Source: Flavimaricola sp. (GTDB lineage Bacteria > Pseudomonadota > Alphaproteobacteria > Rhodobacterales > Rhodobacteraceae). From it: a DNA stretch of 33,253 nt. Positions within the stretch are counted from its first letter, which is position 1; every line of letters begins with the position of its first letter. Shown piece after piece: positions 15,729-24,823 of the stretch. Under the pieces are notes generated by a model. The model was not told where the DNA came from, searched no databases, and saw only the letters and a list, made by a program, of their open reading frames with translations. The stretch is from assembly GCA_020629175.1 (NCBI GenBank), contig JAHDDU010000012.1, positions 28,236 to 61,488 of the forward strand, written 5' to 3'. Made by a program: the position numbers and the translations under genes.

Positions 15729-16319
15729 ATGAGATCATCCAAGTCACGGTCGCGGGGCAAGAACCGCAACAACCGCCCCTCCGGTGGAAACATTATCAAC
15801 CGCGTTTTTGACAGTTCCGGCCCGGACGGCAAAGTTCGCGGAACACCGCAGCAGATTATCGAAAAGTACAACCAGCTGCACCGCGATGCCCAGCTGTCAG
15901 GTGACCGGGTGAACGCCGAAAATTTTGCCCAACACGCCGAGCATTATCTGCGCATGTTGGCCGAAGCGCAGCGCGAGATGGACGCCAAGCGCGAGGAGCA
16001 GGAGGCTCAGAACCGTGAGCGTCAGGCCGAGCGTGACCGCCGCCAGCAGCAAGACCGTGAACGTCAGGCTGAACGTGACCGCGAGCGTGATGCGCGCCTG
16101 AAGGCGCAGGAAGAGGCGTCGAACGGTGGCGATGATGTACCGGGGTCTGGTGATCAGCCAGACGTCGACAGCGGCCCCGAGCTTGTGGACACTCCGGAGG
16201 ATGCCGAAGCGGCCAAGCCCGCGCGCAAACCACGGGCCCGCAAACCTAAGGCGCCAAAGCCGGATGACGCCGAGGCCCCGCCCGAGCCGGCCTCCGATGC
16301 GCCCGAAGCCGCTGAATAA
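15729..16319 (+). CDS. DUF4167 domain-containing protein
   Basis: This 196-residue, highly charged protein begins with a basic, Arg/Asn/Ser-rich segment (MRSSKSRSRGKNRNNRPSGG). It then has the conserved DUF4167 core (NRVFDSSGPDGKVRGTPQQI, EKYNQLHRDAQLSGDRVNAE, FAQHAEHYLRML; residues about 21-78). A long Arg/Glu/Gln coiled-coil-like stretch contains a 14-residue repeat, and the tail is rich in Ala, Pro, Lys and Glu and probably disordered. The family is common in Alphaproteobacteria; its function is unknown to me, though the basic N-terminus suggests nucleic-acid binding. ATG 15729 is chosen because homologues begin at MRxS; no good ribosome-binding site is present. A strong terminator follows. 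Confidence 0.88.
   Translation: MRSSKSRSRGKNRNNRPSGGNIINRVFDSSGPDGKVRGTPQQIIEKYNQLHRDAQLSGDRVNAENFAQHAEHYLRMLAEAQREMDAKREEQEAQNRERQAERDRRQQQDRERQAERDRERDARLKAQEEASNGGDDVPGSGDQPDVDSGPELVDTPEDAEAAKPARKPRARKPKAPKPDDAEAPPEPASDAPEAAE
16012..16082 (+). repeat. Tandem 42-bp coding repeat in DUF4167 gene
   Basis: The 29-base segment at 16012-16040 recurs at 16054-16082 with 3 mismatches, a 42-base period. It encodes two copies of a RERQAERDR unit spaced 14 residues apart. The in-frame period suggests expansion of a charged coiled-coil segment by duplication. Confidence 0.85.
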
Positions 16320-16884
16320 TCCAAAGGCCTCCCAAAAGTGGGAGGCCTTTTTTTCTGCGAAACGTATTGTGATCGTCGGGGCCAATGGTGCTGGTAAGTC
16401 CACTTTGGCTTTGAACCTTGGCGCCATGCTTGAGCTTCCTGTTTTGCATAACGATGGGTTTGCGCTGACAACGAAGTGGCAGCATCGTCCATCAGCTCAG
16501 ACAGCATCGCTGCGAGAGGCGGCATTGGCCGAACCGTCTTGGATGCTGGAAGGCGGTCCGTCGATCTTGAATGATCAGACTTTAGAGCGATGCGATCTGA
16601 TCATTTGGCTAGACCCTTCGGATATGCTGCGCGTTTGGCGCATTGCGAAAAGATCTGTGATGATGACTGGGCGGGTCCGGCCGGAACATCCACCAGGCAA
16701 TCGCGAATGGCCAGGCAGAAGGCAGACTTCGTTCATACTCGGCGCTTGGCGGAAAAGGCATGCGGCACGGGCCGTAATTTCAGGGACACTCGCTACATTC
16801 GACGGTCCGGTGATTCACGCCAAAACGAGTGAAGACCTAGCCCGCCTCATGCAGGCTGCGCGCAAGGGCGCAAAAGCCCTCTAG
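16297..16884 (+). CDS. P-loop NTPase / small kinase-like protein, start uncertain
   Basis: The frame encodes a small P-loop protein: [17 protein letters not shown] (Walker A at residues 28-36 from this start), [41 protein letters not shown] and a Lys/Arg-rich part with [11 protein letters not shown]. This layout resembles adenylate-kinase-like or 'DNA topology modulation' proteins of about 170-180 residues. No good start exists. ATG 16297 lies inside the DUF4167 gene and would translate through the terminator hairpin. GTG 16369 begins only three residues before the P-loop and would truncate the first beta strand. Neither has a ribosome-binding site. The 3' end overlaps rsmA by 48 bp, convergently. 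It may be weakly expressed by read-through, or be decaying. Confidence 0.6.
   Translation: MRPKPLNNPKASQKWEAFFSAKRIVIVGANGAGKSTLALNLGAMLELPVLHNDGFALTTKWQHRPSAQTASLREAALAEPSWMLEGGPSILNDQTLERCDLIIWLDPSDMLRVWRIAKRSVMMTGRVRPEHPPGNREWPGRRQTSFILGAWRKRHAARAVISGTLATFDGPVIHAKTSEDLARLMQAARKGAKAL
16323..16354 (+). terminator. Rho-independent terminator of DUF4167 gene
   Basis: GGCCTCCC (16326-16333) pairs perfectly with GGGAGGCC (16340-16347) around loop AAAAGT, followed by seven T residues. It starts 4 bp after the DUF4167 stop codon. It lies exactly where the next reading frame should start. Confidence 0.93.
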
Positions 16885-17682
16885 GGCGACTCGCTCCGCG
16901 CGGTCTGTGGGAGCGATTCCAGCTGCGACGAGGTGATCTTCGATCTCAGGACTTAGGCCCTTCAGGGAAGAACGCAGCATTTTGCGCCGCTGGTTAAAGG
17001 CAGTGGCAACCACGTGGCTGAGCGTTTGCGCATCCGCCGGGTATCGTGGAGCGGGGAGTGCTGTGAGATGCACGACAGCGGAAGAGACTTTGGGCGCGGG
17101 CACAAAGGCTTCGGGGGGCAGGTCCAGTACAATGTGGGCATCGGCCCGCCATTGCGCGAGGATCGCGAGGCGACCGTAGGCTTTGGAGCCGGGTTCGGCC
17201 ACGATGCGCTGTGCCACTTCGCGCTGGAACATGAGTGTCAGGCTCGTCCAATAGGGCGGCCAGTCGGCGGGGGTGAGCCACCGGACCAGCAGTTCGGTCC
17301 CAATGTTGTACGGTAGGTTGGCAGCGACGCGGATCGGGGGCGTGAGGTGTGCGAGCGGGTCAACCTCAAGCGCGTCGCCATTGATCGTTGTCAGGCGTCC
17401 CGGATAGGCGGCGGCAATTTGCTCCAGCGCCGGAATGCAGCGGCTGTCCTTTTCAATTGCCAACACGCGACGCGCACCTTCGGCCAGAAGACCACGGGTC
17501 AGACCGCCGGGGCCGGGGCCCACCTCAAGAACGTCGCATTGGGTGAGATCACCTGCCGCTCTGGCAATCCGCGCAGTTAGATTGAGATCGAGCAAGAAGT
17601 TCTGTCCAAGGGCTTTCTTGGCTGCGATGCCGTGGGTCTCAATGACCTCTCGGAGCGGAGGAAGAGCATCTATTTGCGCCAT
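16837..17682 (-). CDS. rsmA: 16S rRNA (adenine1518-N6/adenine1519-N6)-dimethyltransferase
   Basis: RsmA (KsgA) dimethylates two adenines in the 3' hairpin of 16S rRNA late in 30S assembly. The 281-residue protein has [12 protein letters not shown] near residue 22, the SAM motif [16 protein letters not shown], acidic AIEKD, and the catalytic [14 protein letters not shown]. The C-terminal helical domain includes [15 protein letters not shown]. Its ATG overlaps the pdxA stop (TAATG), the usual coupling of these two genes. It is the last gene of the lptF-to-rsmA operon and its end overlaps the convergent P-loop gene. Confidence 0.98.
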   Translation of the reverse strand: MAQIDALPPLREVIETHGIAAKKALGQNFLLDLNLTARIARAAGDLTQCDVLEVGPGPGGLTRGLLAEGARRVLAIEKDSRCIPALEQIAAAYPGRLTTINGDALEVDPLAHLTPPIRVAANLPYNIGTELLVRWLTPADWPPYWTSLTLMFQREVAQRIVAEPGSKAYGRLAILAQWRADAHIVLDLPPEAFVPAPKVSSAVVHLTALPAPRYPADAQTLSHVVATAFNQRRKMLRSSLKGLSPEIEDHLVAAGIAPTDRAERVALEGFCALARSLHEAG

Positions 17683-18629
17683 TAGCCGCGCGCCTGCGCC
17701 ATGTCGCGCGCCATGCGGATGGCAGCAATCATCGAGGTCGCATCCGCTGTGCCTTTGCCTGCGATGTCGAATGCGGTGCCATGGTCGGGCGAGGTGCGCA
17801 CGAAGGGCAGCCCTAGCGTGACGTTCACGCCGCCGGAAAAATCCAGCGTTTTGATCGGGATCAACGCCTGATCGTGGTACATGCAGACGGCGGCGTCATA
17901 GCTTGCGCGGGCGGCGGGATGGAACATCGTGTCCGCACTGAGCGGGCCCGAGATGGCCAGACCTTCGGCCCGAAGTGCATCAAGGACGGGCGTGATCATC
18001 TCAATTTCTTCGCGCCCCATCTTGCCATCCTCGCCCGCATGGGGGTTCAGGCCTGCAACTGCGATGCGCGGTGCCTCGATCCCAAAATCCCGGCGCAGGG
18101 CTGCGTGGGTCGTGAGGATCGTGTCGGTCAGCGTTGCTGCAGTCAGTTGCTCTGGAACCTCGCACAACGGAATGTGGATCGTCGCAGGCACCACGCGAAG
18201 CGCATCACAGGCCAACATCATCACCACGCTGTCCACCCCCGCGAGGGCCGCGAGGTACTCGGTATGGCCGGGGTAAGCGAACCCTGCGCCATCTTGCAGC
18301 GCGGCCTTGTGGATGGGGGCTGTGCAGAGGGCGGAGGCTTGCCCGGATTGCACCCGTTCCACGCCAAGGCGGATCGCGTTGATGACACCTTGAGCGTGTT
18401 TGGCGTTCGGCGTTCCCGGGACGCGCGGTGCGCCAAAGTCTTGCGCGATTACGGCGAGACTTTCGCGGCCATTTGTTTCGCCCATCGGAGCCCAAGGAGT
18501 GCCATCCGGCAAATGCGCGGGGTCGCCGATCCATTGCAGCGGGATTTCGTCCTTTAACGCAGCCCACGCGGCCACCGCGATCTCAGGCCCGATGCCCGCC
18601 GGTTCGCCACAGCTGATGACGATGGTCAT
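17682..18629 (-). CDS. pdxA: 4-hydroxythreonine-4-phosphate dehydrogenase
   Basis: PdxA oxidises 4-phosphohydroxy-L-threonine in the DXP-dependent pyridoxal-phosphate pathway. The 315-residue protein has the family landmarks [12 protein letters not shown] at the N-terminus, [66 protein letters not shown] (metal-binding His and Asp) and the C-terminal [15 protein letters not shown]. It starts 6 bp after the surA stop and overlaps rsmA by one base. The surA-pdxA-rsmA order is conserved in Proteobacteria. Confidence 0.98.
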   Translation of the reverse strand: MTIVISCGEPAGIGPEIAVAAWAALKDEIPLQWIGDPAHLPDGTPWAPMGETNGRESLAVIAQDFGAPRVPGTPNAKHAQGVINAIRLGVERVQSGQASALCTAPIHKAALQDGAGFAYPGHTEYLAALAGVDSVVMMLACDALRVVPATIHIPLCEVPEQLTAATLTDTILTTHAALRRDFGIEAPRIAVAGLNPHAGEDGKMGREEIEMITPVLDALRAEGLAISGPLSADTMFHPAARASYDAAVCMYHDQALIPIKTLDFSGGVNVTLGLPFVRTSPDHGTAFDIAGKGTADATSMIAAIRMARDMAQARG

Positions 18630-18635
18630 CCGGGC

Positions 18636-19880
18636 TCACTCACCCACGATGGTGGCCGAGGCGCGCAGATCAGCGATCAGAGCATCCGCATAGCCGTTCA
18701 GGCGCTGGCTGCGCAGCTGGCCTGCAACCTGCTCACGGTCCACCTCTTCGCGGCCTGCGGCGACGCGCTCGCACAGCATGAGGAACACAAGCGTTTGCCC
18801 ATCATTACGGGTGAGTACGGCAGAGACTTCGCCAGGGTCCATCTTGGCCAATTCGATCGCAAAATCCTGTGGCAGCTCGGCAGGCGACAGCGTCTGCCGG
18901 TCCAGCTGCTCTTCTGGCAGGCCCTGGGCCACGCCGTAGAGGTCATCGCAGGTGTCCACGCGGGCCGCGACATTGGCGGCTTGCTGACGCCCGGCGTCTG
19001 TGAGCCCGCCGTCAATGTAGAACGCGGCATAGTCGATGGCCGAGGGTTCTTCGCGCGGGGCGTCAACCTCACGCACTGCCCGCATTTGGAACAAGGCGAC
19101 ACCGTTGGTGATCGGAATAGGCGGTGTGACTTCACCTGGGGCAAGCGACAGCAGCAGCGTTCGCAAGCCGGCAGGGTAGTTGGAAATCGGTAGCCAATCG
19201 AGGCGTCCCCCGCGCGTGCGCGACGGCAGGGCCGAGACGCGGCGGGCCTGCGCTTCAAACGCCGAGGTCGAGGTGATCTGCGAAATCTCGCGGGCCTGTG
19301 CCAGTACGCGCTGCGCCTGTGGTGGCGGTGCGGGAATAATGATCTCGGACAGGAGAACTTCGATCCCGCTGTCAGAGGCGCCCGGCTGGCCAAGGGCGGC
19401 TGTGATGTCGGCTTCACTTGGTTCGGCCTGTCGTCCAAACCGCTGGCGGATGAAGGACCGCCACGTTGTGCCGACGAGGACGAAATCGCGCAGGGTTTCC
19501 TGTTCTACGCCATTTTGCGCCAGCACTTGCAGAAAGTCTTCAAGCGAGAGATTGGCGCGGCCTGCGAACTCCTCCATCGCCAATTCCAGGGCTCCATCGT
19601 CGAGCTGCAGTCCGCTGCGGCGCATCAGTGCGAGTTTCAGGCGGTCATCGACCAATTGCTCCCGCGCAAGCTCGGGCAGATCACCCGGCGTACGGAACAC
19701 TTCGAGCAGCCGAATGCGCTGGTCGAGTTCGTAGTTCGTGACCACGTCTTCGTTCACCAAAATGACTGGATCAAACAGGCCTTGCGCGCCGACAGAGGTG
19801 CCGAGCATCGTGCTGAGCGCCAAAGCCCCCAAAGACTGCCGGAGTGTTGTGAAGACAGAAGTGCGCATCGGTAGCCTCAT
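18636..19880 (-). CDS. surA: Periplasmic peptidyl-prolyl isomerase SurA
   Basis: SurA chaperones unfolded outer-membrane proteins across the periplasm. The 414-residue precursor has a signal peptide (about residues 1-32, ending GTSVGAQ) and a SurA N-terminal domain (PVILVNEDVVTNYELDQRIR, LAREQLVDDRLKLALM). One parvulin-like domain spans about residues 180-280 (LLSEIIIPAP, GGRLDWLPISNYPAGLRTLL), and a second C-terminal degenerate region may be present (FVFLMLCERV-like segment). Placement between lptD and pdxA supports the call. A second in-frame ATG at 19868 would give a shorter signal peptide. It starts 23 bp after lptD ends. Confidence 0.92.
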   Translation of the reverse strand: MRLPMRTSVFTTLRQSLGALALSTMLGTSVGAQGLFDPVILVNEDVVTNYELDQRIRLLEVFRTPGDLPELAREQLVDDRLKLALMRRSGLQLDDGALELAMEEFAGRANLSLEDFLQVLAQNGVEQETLRDFVLVGTTWRSFIRQRFGRQAEPSEADITAALGQPGASDSGIEVLLSEIIIPAPPPQAQRVLAQAREISQITSTSAFEAQARRVSALPSRTRGGRLDWLPISNYPAGLRTLLLSLAPGEVTPPIPITNGVALFQMRAVREVDAPREEPSAIDYAAFYIDGGLTDAGRQQAANVAARVDTCDDLYGVAQGLPEEQLDRQTLSPAELPQDFAIELAKMDPGEVSAVLTRNDGQTLVFLMLCERVAAGREEVDREQVAGQLRSQRLNGYADALIADLRASATIVGE

Positions 19881-19903
19881 CTCGTGTCAGGGCGATTTAC
19901 GCC

Positions 19904-22006
19904 TCAGTTGCTGCAGGACCGTGCCAGCTGCGCGGTGGAACGACCCGCAGAAAACCCGGTCAAGCTGATCCCGAACCCAAAGTCCGTCGATGGATCGGTT
20001 GTGTCAGAATTTGTGTAACGGCGCGATACCGAAAGGTCCACTGTTACGCACTCATTGCGCCATTCCACGCCCAGCCCCGCGGTCCGCGGCTGATCCGCGG
20101 CGACGTCATAGCGGCCGTCAAAATTTACGGTCCAATGCTCGTCAACGATGTAAGAGCCGTCGAAGGACCATTCAGAGGCGGGTTCAAGCCTCTCGCGTGT
20201 GGGGTCCTCAGGCAGCCAATGGTAGGCGGCCGCAAGGCTCAACGTCTCGCTTTGCCAGTTTAGGCGCACCTCGGTTTTGTCGAACTCAAAGTCATCATCA
20301 AACAACGCCCGTCCATCCAGCTGCAGCCCTTCTGATAAGGCAAGGCTTCCTGACACAAGCCAGTCTGACCGCAGCTGTGACAGGCCAGAGGTCGGGGAAA
20401 ACGACGGCTGTTGTGTATCCTGAAACAGCCGCCCAAATGTGAGCGAGCTTCGCGCGCCACTGGCCCCAATCCGCGTCCAAGTCACCCCGATGGAGGTATG
20501 CGATCTGTCTTCTCGGGCGTCCTCACCGGGAAAGCGGGTGAGGGCAAAGAGGTTGGCCTCATCAAACTCGGCGAGTGTGCCATCCTCATTCGGGGCAATT
20601 GTTCCATAAGATTGCGTCCAGCCAAGGCTGATCGCGGGTTCAAGGATGTGGACCGTGCCGGTGGGCATGCGCCGGATCAGCGGCCAGCGCAGCGTCGCCG
20701 CAGCGGAGGGGATTGCGCGAAGACCCGTCTCATAGGCTGGATCTTGGCGCACGGCGAAATAATCCACTTCGAGCGCCGTACTGGCATTGATGATCAGGCC
20801 ATTGGGCAACGTCCAGTTTCGGTGCCAGGCCCCTGACAGACCCACACGTGCCACATCGCGCCCATCCGCGCCCGGCGTGTCAATCGTCCGCTCAAATGCA
20901 TCGAGCGATGCGCCAAAGGTCAGCGTGCCGCCAATGGCTTCTGGGAACAAACGTTTGTCATAGGCCATATGCACGACGATGGGGGGCAGGGTTTCGTCCG
21001 CTTCATCATCGCGCAGACTGTCGAAATAGGTGATGTCGGCTACAAAAAGGTCGCGGTCGCGCACACGTTCAATGGCGATGGCGCTGTCCAATCGATCCTT
21101 CGACGAATACCCGTATTCAAGAAGGTAGGCGGGGTCTGTGGTGCCTTCGATATCGAAGTTTAACTGAAAGTCGCGGCCAAGATCGAATTGCCCTTCGGCT
21201 ATCACGTAGGACCGCAGCTCCCCCGGGCGCAGTGTGTCGCGGCTGGCCGCTGCGTTGATTTCAAGCGTGCCGGACAGAAAGGCCTGCCGGTAGCGCGCTT
21301 CAAGCGTCGTCGTCTCGCTGGTCAGGAACGGTGTCAGGGTCAGGTCGCGGCTATCGCCGATGCGGATGAAATAGGGCAGCTTGATCCCGACACCAAGTTG
21401 GTTGTTGCTGCGCAAACGTGGGATGAGGAGGCCCGTTGCCCGGTCCAGCGTTGGATCGGGAAGACGCAGGCGCGGCACCCAGAGGAGCGGCACGCCACGG
21501 ATATGGAAGGTGGCATTGTCAAAATAGAGCTGCCGTTCGAGTTCATCATGAATGATGCGGTCGGCGCGGATTTCCCACAAGGGCGCCTCGGTCGCACAAA
21601 TCTGGCAGGATGTTGCGACGGTGCGCGTCAGCTGACTGTAGCGCCCATCGACCCGGTCGATCCTGTTTGCGGCAAGTTGCAATTGCTGGTTCAGCACCAA
21701 CCGCGCCCCGCGCAAGATGCCGTTTTCGAGCTGCGGGTCGAGCTGCGCGGCCTCTGCTGTCAGAACCGTGCCATCAGGTGCGCGGATAAAGATTGGCCCG
21801 GTGATCGAAAGCGTATCGCCGCTTTGTGAGTATCGGATCGCCTGGGCCGAAAGCGTCGTGCCATCGTAGAACACCTGCACGTTGCCTTGCGCCGTCAGGG
21901 TGCGGTCTGCGCCCACGGTGATCGTGTCCGCAACGAGCGTCGCAGCGCCTTGCGCCATGGCCGAAAATGGCAGGAAAAGTAGCCAGAGGATGAGGACACG
22001 CAACAT
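19904..22006 (-). CDS. lptD: LPS-assembly protein LptD
   Basis: LptD is the outer-membrane beta-barrel that, with LptE, places lipopolysaccharide in the outer leaflet. The precursor of about 700 residues has a signal peptide (LRVLILWLLFLPFSAMA), a periplasmic OstA/LptA-like domain (LVADTITVGADRTLTAQGNV) and a long beta-rich C-terminal barrel. Cys pairs are visible near residue 135 (SCQIC) and at the extreme C-terminus (SCSN), consistent with the disulfides this family needs. ATG 22006 is preferred over the adjacent GTG 22009 because GGAGG (22014-22018) then sits 7 bases upstream. The ATG overlaps the lptG stop (TGATG). Confidence 0.95.
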   Translation of the reverse strand: MLRVLILWLLFLPFSAMAQGAATLVADTITVGADRTLTAQGNVQVFYDGTTLSAQAIRYSQSGDTLSITGPIFIRAPDGTVLTAEAAQLDPQLENGILRGARLVLNQQLQLAANRIDRVDGRYSQLTRTVATSCQICATEAPLWEIRADRIIHDELERQLYFDNATFHIRGVPLLWVPRLRLPDPTLDRATGLLIPRLRSNNQLGVGIKLPYFIRIGDSRDLTLTPFLTSETTTLEARYRQAFLSGTLEINAAASRDTLRPGELRSYVIAEGQFDLGRDFQLNFDIEGTTDPAYLLEYGYSSKDRLDSAIAIERVRDRDLFVADITYFDSLRDDEADETLPPIVVHMAYDKRLFPEAIGGTLTFGASLDAFERTIDTPGADGRDVARVGLSGAWHRNWTLPNGLIINASTALEVDYFAVRQDPAYETGLRAIPSAAATLRWPLIRRMPTGTVHILEPAISLGWTQSYGTIAPNEDGTLAEFDEANLFALTRFPGEDAREDRSHTSIGVTWTRIGASGARSSLTFGRLFQDTQQPSFSPTSGLSQLRSDWLVSGSLALSEGLQLDGRALFDDDFEFDKTEVRLNWQSETLSLAAAYHWLPEDPTRERLEPASEWSFDGSYIVDEHWTVNFDGRYDVAADQPRTAGLGVEWRNECVTVDLSVSRRYTNSDTTDPSTDFGFGISLTGFSAGRSTAQLARSCSN

Positions 22007-23100
22007 CACCCATCCTCCAGATGCAGCAACAGGCCCATAGCCACGGCGATGGCGGCAAAGGGTGGCGCCCAGGCAGCGAGCATCGCGGGGATTTGGCCGT
22101 TCTCCCCCATGATCATCGCCAGATTGCGCAGGAAATAAACGGCAAAGCTGAGCATCACCGCGGCCAGCACCATCACACCCGTGCGCCCGCCGCGCTGGTG
22201 GCGCAGGGTAAAGGCGGCGGCAATCAGGACCATGGCCACCAGGAAAAGGGGCAGCGCAAGTTCGGTCTGCAAAAAGACCTGATGCCGCCGCGCGGTAAAT
22301 CCCGCAGCTTGCAAGCGTTGGATGAACTGCGGAAGGTCCCAGATTGGGATGGATGAGGGGGTTCCAAAGCTGTTGCGGATTTGATCTGCGGTCAGGTTTG
22401 ATGGGATCTCAAATGTGGGATGCTGCAATGCCGCCGCTTCGGGATTGGCCGCACTGTCAAGCGGCCAGACCTTGGCGTCGGTAATGCGCCAGGCTGCCCC
22501 TTCAAGGACGGCCTGATCTGCCTCAATCCGCCGGATCGGTGTCCCCTCGCTGCCAAAGGTCAGGAATGTCACTTGCCGCAATGCGGTGCCGTCTAGGTTG
22601 GCTTGCAATGCGCGGATCACCGTTTGCCCTTCGCCCGTGCCTTGCCGCAGCCACACGCCGTCAGACGAAAGGGCCAGCACGCTGGCATCCCCCCGCAGAT
22701 CGGCCACCCGCGCTTCGTACTCTTGCGATGTTGCTGCAACGATCGGGTTCATCACCGCGATTGAGGCGAGCCCGAACAGGAGGGCGACCGTCACAGGCGG
22801 CAGCAAGGCCCGCAGCGCCGACCGACCGGCGGCCCGCGTCACCACCAGCTCGGAGGATCGTGCGAGACCGAGGAAGAGTGACAGGGTCGCAATAATCACG
22901 ATGAGAGGCAGGATGTCGTAGATTGATTTGGGCATCGAAAGCAGCGTGAGTTGAAGCAGTTGCCCAAACCCTTCAACCTCGGCTCCGAAGCGGCGTGATT
23001 GTTCGATCAGATCAATCAGCGCGAGCATCACAAAAAAGATGCACCAGATACCGACAAGCAGAAACGCAAAGCGCCGGGCAAAGTACCAATAGAGGATCAT
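22006..23100 (-). CDS. lptG: LPS export ABC transporter permease LptG
   Basis: LptG is one of two inner-membrane permease subunits of the LptB2FG extractor of LPS. The 364-residue protein starts MILYWYFARRFAFLLVGIW and has about three hydrophobic segments before and three after a periplasmic beta-jellyroll region (about residues 120-265). The motif SIYDILPLIVIIATLSLFLGLARSSELVVTRAAG is typical of the LptF/G family. An upstream in-frame extension to 23214 lies inside lptF and was rejected: ATG 23100 overlaps the lptF TGA (ATGA). Its own stop overlaps the start of lptD. Confidence 0.97.
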   Translation of the reverse strand: MILYWYFARRFAFLLVGIWCIFFVMLALIDLIEQSRRFGAEVEGFGQLLQLTLLSMPKSIYDILPLIVIIATLSLFLGLARSSELVVTRAAGRSALRALLPPVTVALLFGLASIAVMNPIVAATSQEYEARVADLRGDASVLALSSDGVWLRQGTGEGQTVIRALQANLDGTALRQVTFLTFGSEGTPIRRIEADQAVLEGAAWRITDAKVWPLDSAANPEAAALQHPTFEIPSNLTADQIRNSFGTPSSIPIWDLPQFIQRLQAAGFTARRHQVFLQTELALPLFLVAMVLIAAAFTLRHQRGGRTGVMVLAAVMLSFAVYFLRNLAMIMGENGQIPAMLAAWAPPFAAIAVAMGLLLHLEDG

Positions 23101-24227
23101 GCAGCCGCCCCCTGATACCGCTTGCCACGCAGCCATGCGGGCCGGATCGACCAGCCAAGCAGCACAAGCGCAATGATGAGGCCCGTGACCTCGGGCAAAT
23201 AGGTCAACGGCCATGCACCCGGATCATTGGTGACCACATTGGTGACGCCGCTCTCAATCGTTTTGATCAGGATCAGCAGGAAGATCGCCACAAGGATTTG
23301 GCGCCAAACGCCAAACCGGCTGAACCCGCCGATAAGCAACGTGGCAAACCCAATGAGCGCCGAGACGAGTGGCTGGAACGTGCGGGCGATCCTTTCGTGC
23401 GCCTCCGCCCGCAATTGCGCTGCGGTGCGCCGGGTCTCAGCCAAGATGGCGGGCGAGGGGGCCAGCATCTCGGTCGTCACCAGCTCGCGCGCGCTGCGGC
23501 GGGAGGGGTCGGGCAGGGTGACCAGCGTGCCAAGGTTGTAGGCCAGATCGTCAAACGAGGTGGTGCCAAGCCGGCGCGTGTCCGTTTCAAAATTTTGGGC
23601 CATGCCATCGACCATGACCAGCTGCGGCCCGGCCTCAGTCCGGACGATAAAAGCGCTGGTGGCCGTGTAGGTCACCGTTTCCAGTGGGTTGCGACTGTCG
23701 GAGAGGAAAATATCACGCAGCTCGCCTTCGTTTGTGACCTCGCGAATATAGAAGGTGACGCCATCTGTTGGGGTCAAAAACTGGCCCTCACGCAACAGCC
23801 GCGCGGTCGCGTTCTCGGCAATCTCGGCTTGCCGTTTGTTCAGCTCGGTCGTGCTGACCGGAACCAGATAATGCAGGAGAAGCGCCATCAACACCGTGAC
23901 GATCAGACCGAAATATGCAATCGGCCGCGCGATGCGGAAGGAGGAGTAGCCAGTGGCCTGCACAACCACAAGCTCACTCTCGGACGTCATTCGGTTGGTC
24001 ACATAAATCGCCGCCGCAAATGTGGCGATCGGCAGGATGATGCGGATGATCGTGGGTAGGGTGAGTGTGCTGAGTGTCAGGAAAACTCCCAGCGTCTGAC
24101 CATCTGCGATCAGCTGATCGAACAGCCGGACAGCCCGGTTCACCCAATAGACGAGTATGAGAAGCAGCGAGAAAAAGCCAAACAGCATCATCAGCTGAGA
24201 CAGCATGTATCTGTCCAGTCGTGCCAC
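23097..24227 (-). CDS. lptF: LPS export ABC transporter permease LptF
   Basis: LptF pairs with LptG in the inner-membrane LPS exporter. The 376-residue protein begins with a membrane segment (LMMLFGFFSLLLILVYWVNR), has the loop LPTIIRIILPIATFAAAIYV and TSESELVVVQATGYS typical of the family, a periplasmic domain, and three C-terminal membrane segments. The start is GTG 24227, preceded by AAAGGGGG at about 5 bases; the next ATG (24206) has no ribosome-binding site. It is the first gene of the six-gene lptF-rsmA run and diverges from holC across 133 bp. Confidence 0.97.
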   Translation of the reverse strand: MARLDRYMLSQLMMLFGFFSLLLILVYWVNRAVRLFDQLIADGQTLGVFLTLSTLTLPTIIRIILPIATFAAAIYVTNRMTSESELVVVQATGYSSFRIARPIAYFGLIVTVLMALLLHYLVPVSTTELNKRQAEIAENATARLLREGQFLTPTDGVTFYIREVTNEGELRDIFLSDSRNPLETVTYTATSAFIVRTEAGPQLVMVDGMAQNFETDTRRLGTTSFDDLAYNLGTLVTLPDPSRRSARELVTTEMLAPSPAILAETRRTAAQLRAEAHERIARTFQPLVSALIGFATLLIGGFSRFGVWRQILVAIFLLILIKTIESGVTNVVTNDPGAWPLTYLPEVTGLIIALVLLGWSIRPAWLRGKRYQGAAA

Positions 24228-24360
24228 TGCCGCCCCCTTTGACTTGCAACCGCTCGGGTCCTGTTGATTTTAAGGATGTCTAGCAAATCGCCGCAGGGAA
24301 CTGAACTGCTATCTGGTCAATCTCTGACGCTGCGTTTAGCAACGTGAGGGAGGAGTGCGC

Positions 24361-24822
24361 ATGGGGTCTGCCTATTTCTATCACCTGACCGAAAGTTCGC
24401 TGGAGCAAACCTTGCCCCAGTTGATCGGTCGTGCGCGTCAGGCGGGCTGGAGGATTGCCGTGCGCAGCGCAGATGCGGCGCAGGCGGAACAGCTGGACAC
24501 GGCGCTTTGGGCCGGGCCGGACGATGGATTTTTGCCGCATGGTGTGGCTGGCGGCGCGCATGATGCACTGCAGCCGGTGCTGATTGGTCTGCCCGAAACA
24601 GATTTTGGCAACGGAGCGCAGTGCCTGATGGCCGTAGGAGGTGTCGATGTGTCGCCCGAGGACGTGGCCGCGCATGAGAGGCTCTGCGTCTTGTTTGACG
24701 GCCATGATGAGGCGGCTCTCAACACCGCCCGCGCCCAGTGGAAGGCGCTGACGGGCGCTGGGTGCAGCGCGCAATATTGGGCGCAAGAGGGTGGCTGGGT
24801 GAAGAAGGCGGAAAGCGCCTAA
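24361..24822 (+). CDS. holC: DNA polymerase III subunit chi
   Basis: The chi subunit links the clamp loader to single-strand binding protein at the replication fork. The 153-residue protein has the family layout: SAYFYHLTESSLEQTLPQLI at the N-terminus, GWRIAVRSADAAQAEQLDTALW, GFLPHGVAGGAHDALQPVLI and LCVLFDGHDEAALNTARAQWK. ATG 24361 is chosen because GGAGG (24349-24353) is 7 bases upstream; the in-frame GTG at 24355 is too close to it. In many Proteobacteria pepA lies between lptF and holC, but here it is absent and holC faces lptF directly. It converges on the aldo/keto reductase gene with a 1-base gap. Confidence 0.93.
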   Translation: MGSAYFYHLTESSLEQTLPQLIGRARQAGWRIAVRSADAAQAEQLDTALWAGPDDGFLPHGVAGGAHDALQPVLIGLPETDFGNGAQCLMAVGGVDVSPEDVAAHERLCVLFDGHDEAALNTARAQWKALTGAGCSAQYWAQEGGWVKKAESA

Positions 24823-24823
24823 C

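Noticed and set aside
22995-24059. A 354-codon plus-strand frame
   Set aside because: It is antisense to lptF and part of lptG, polar and without motifs.
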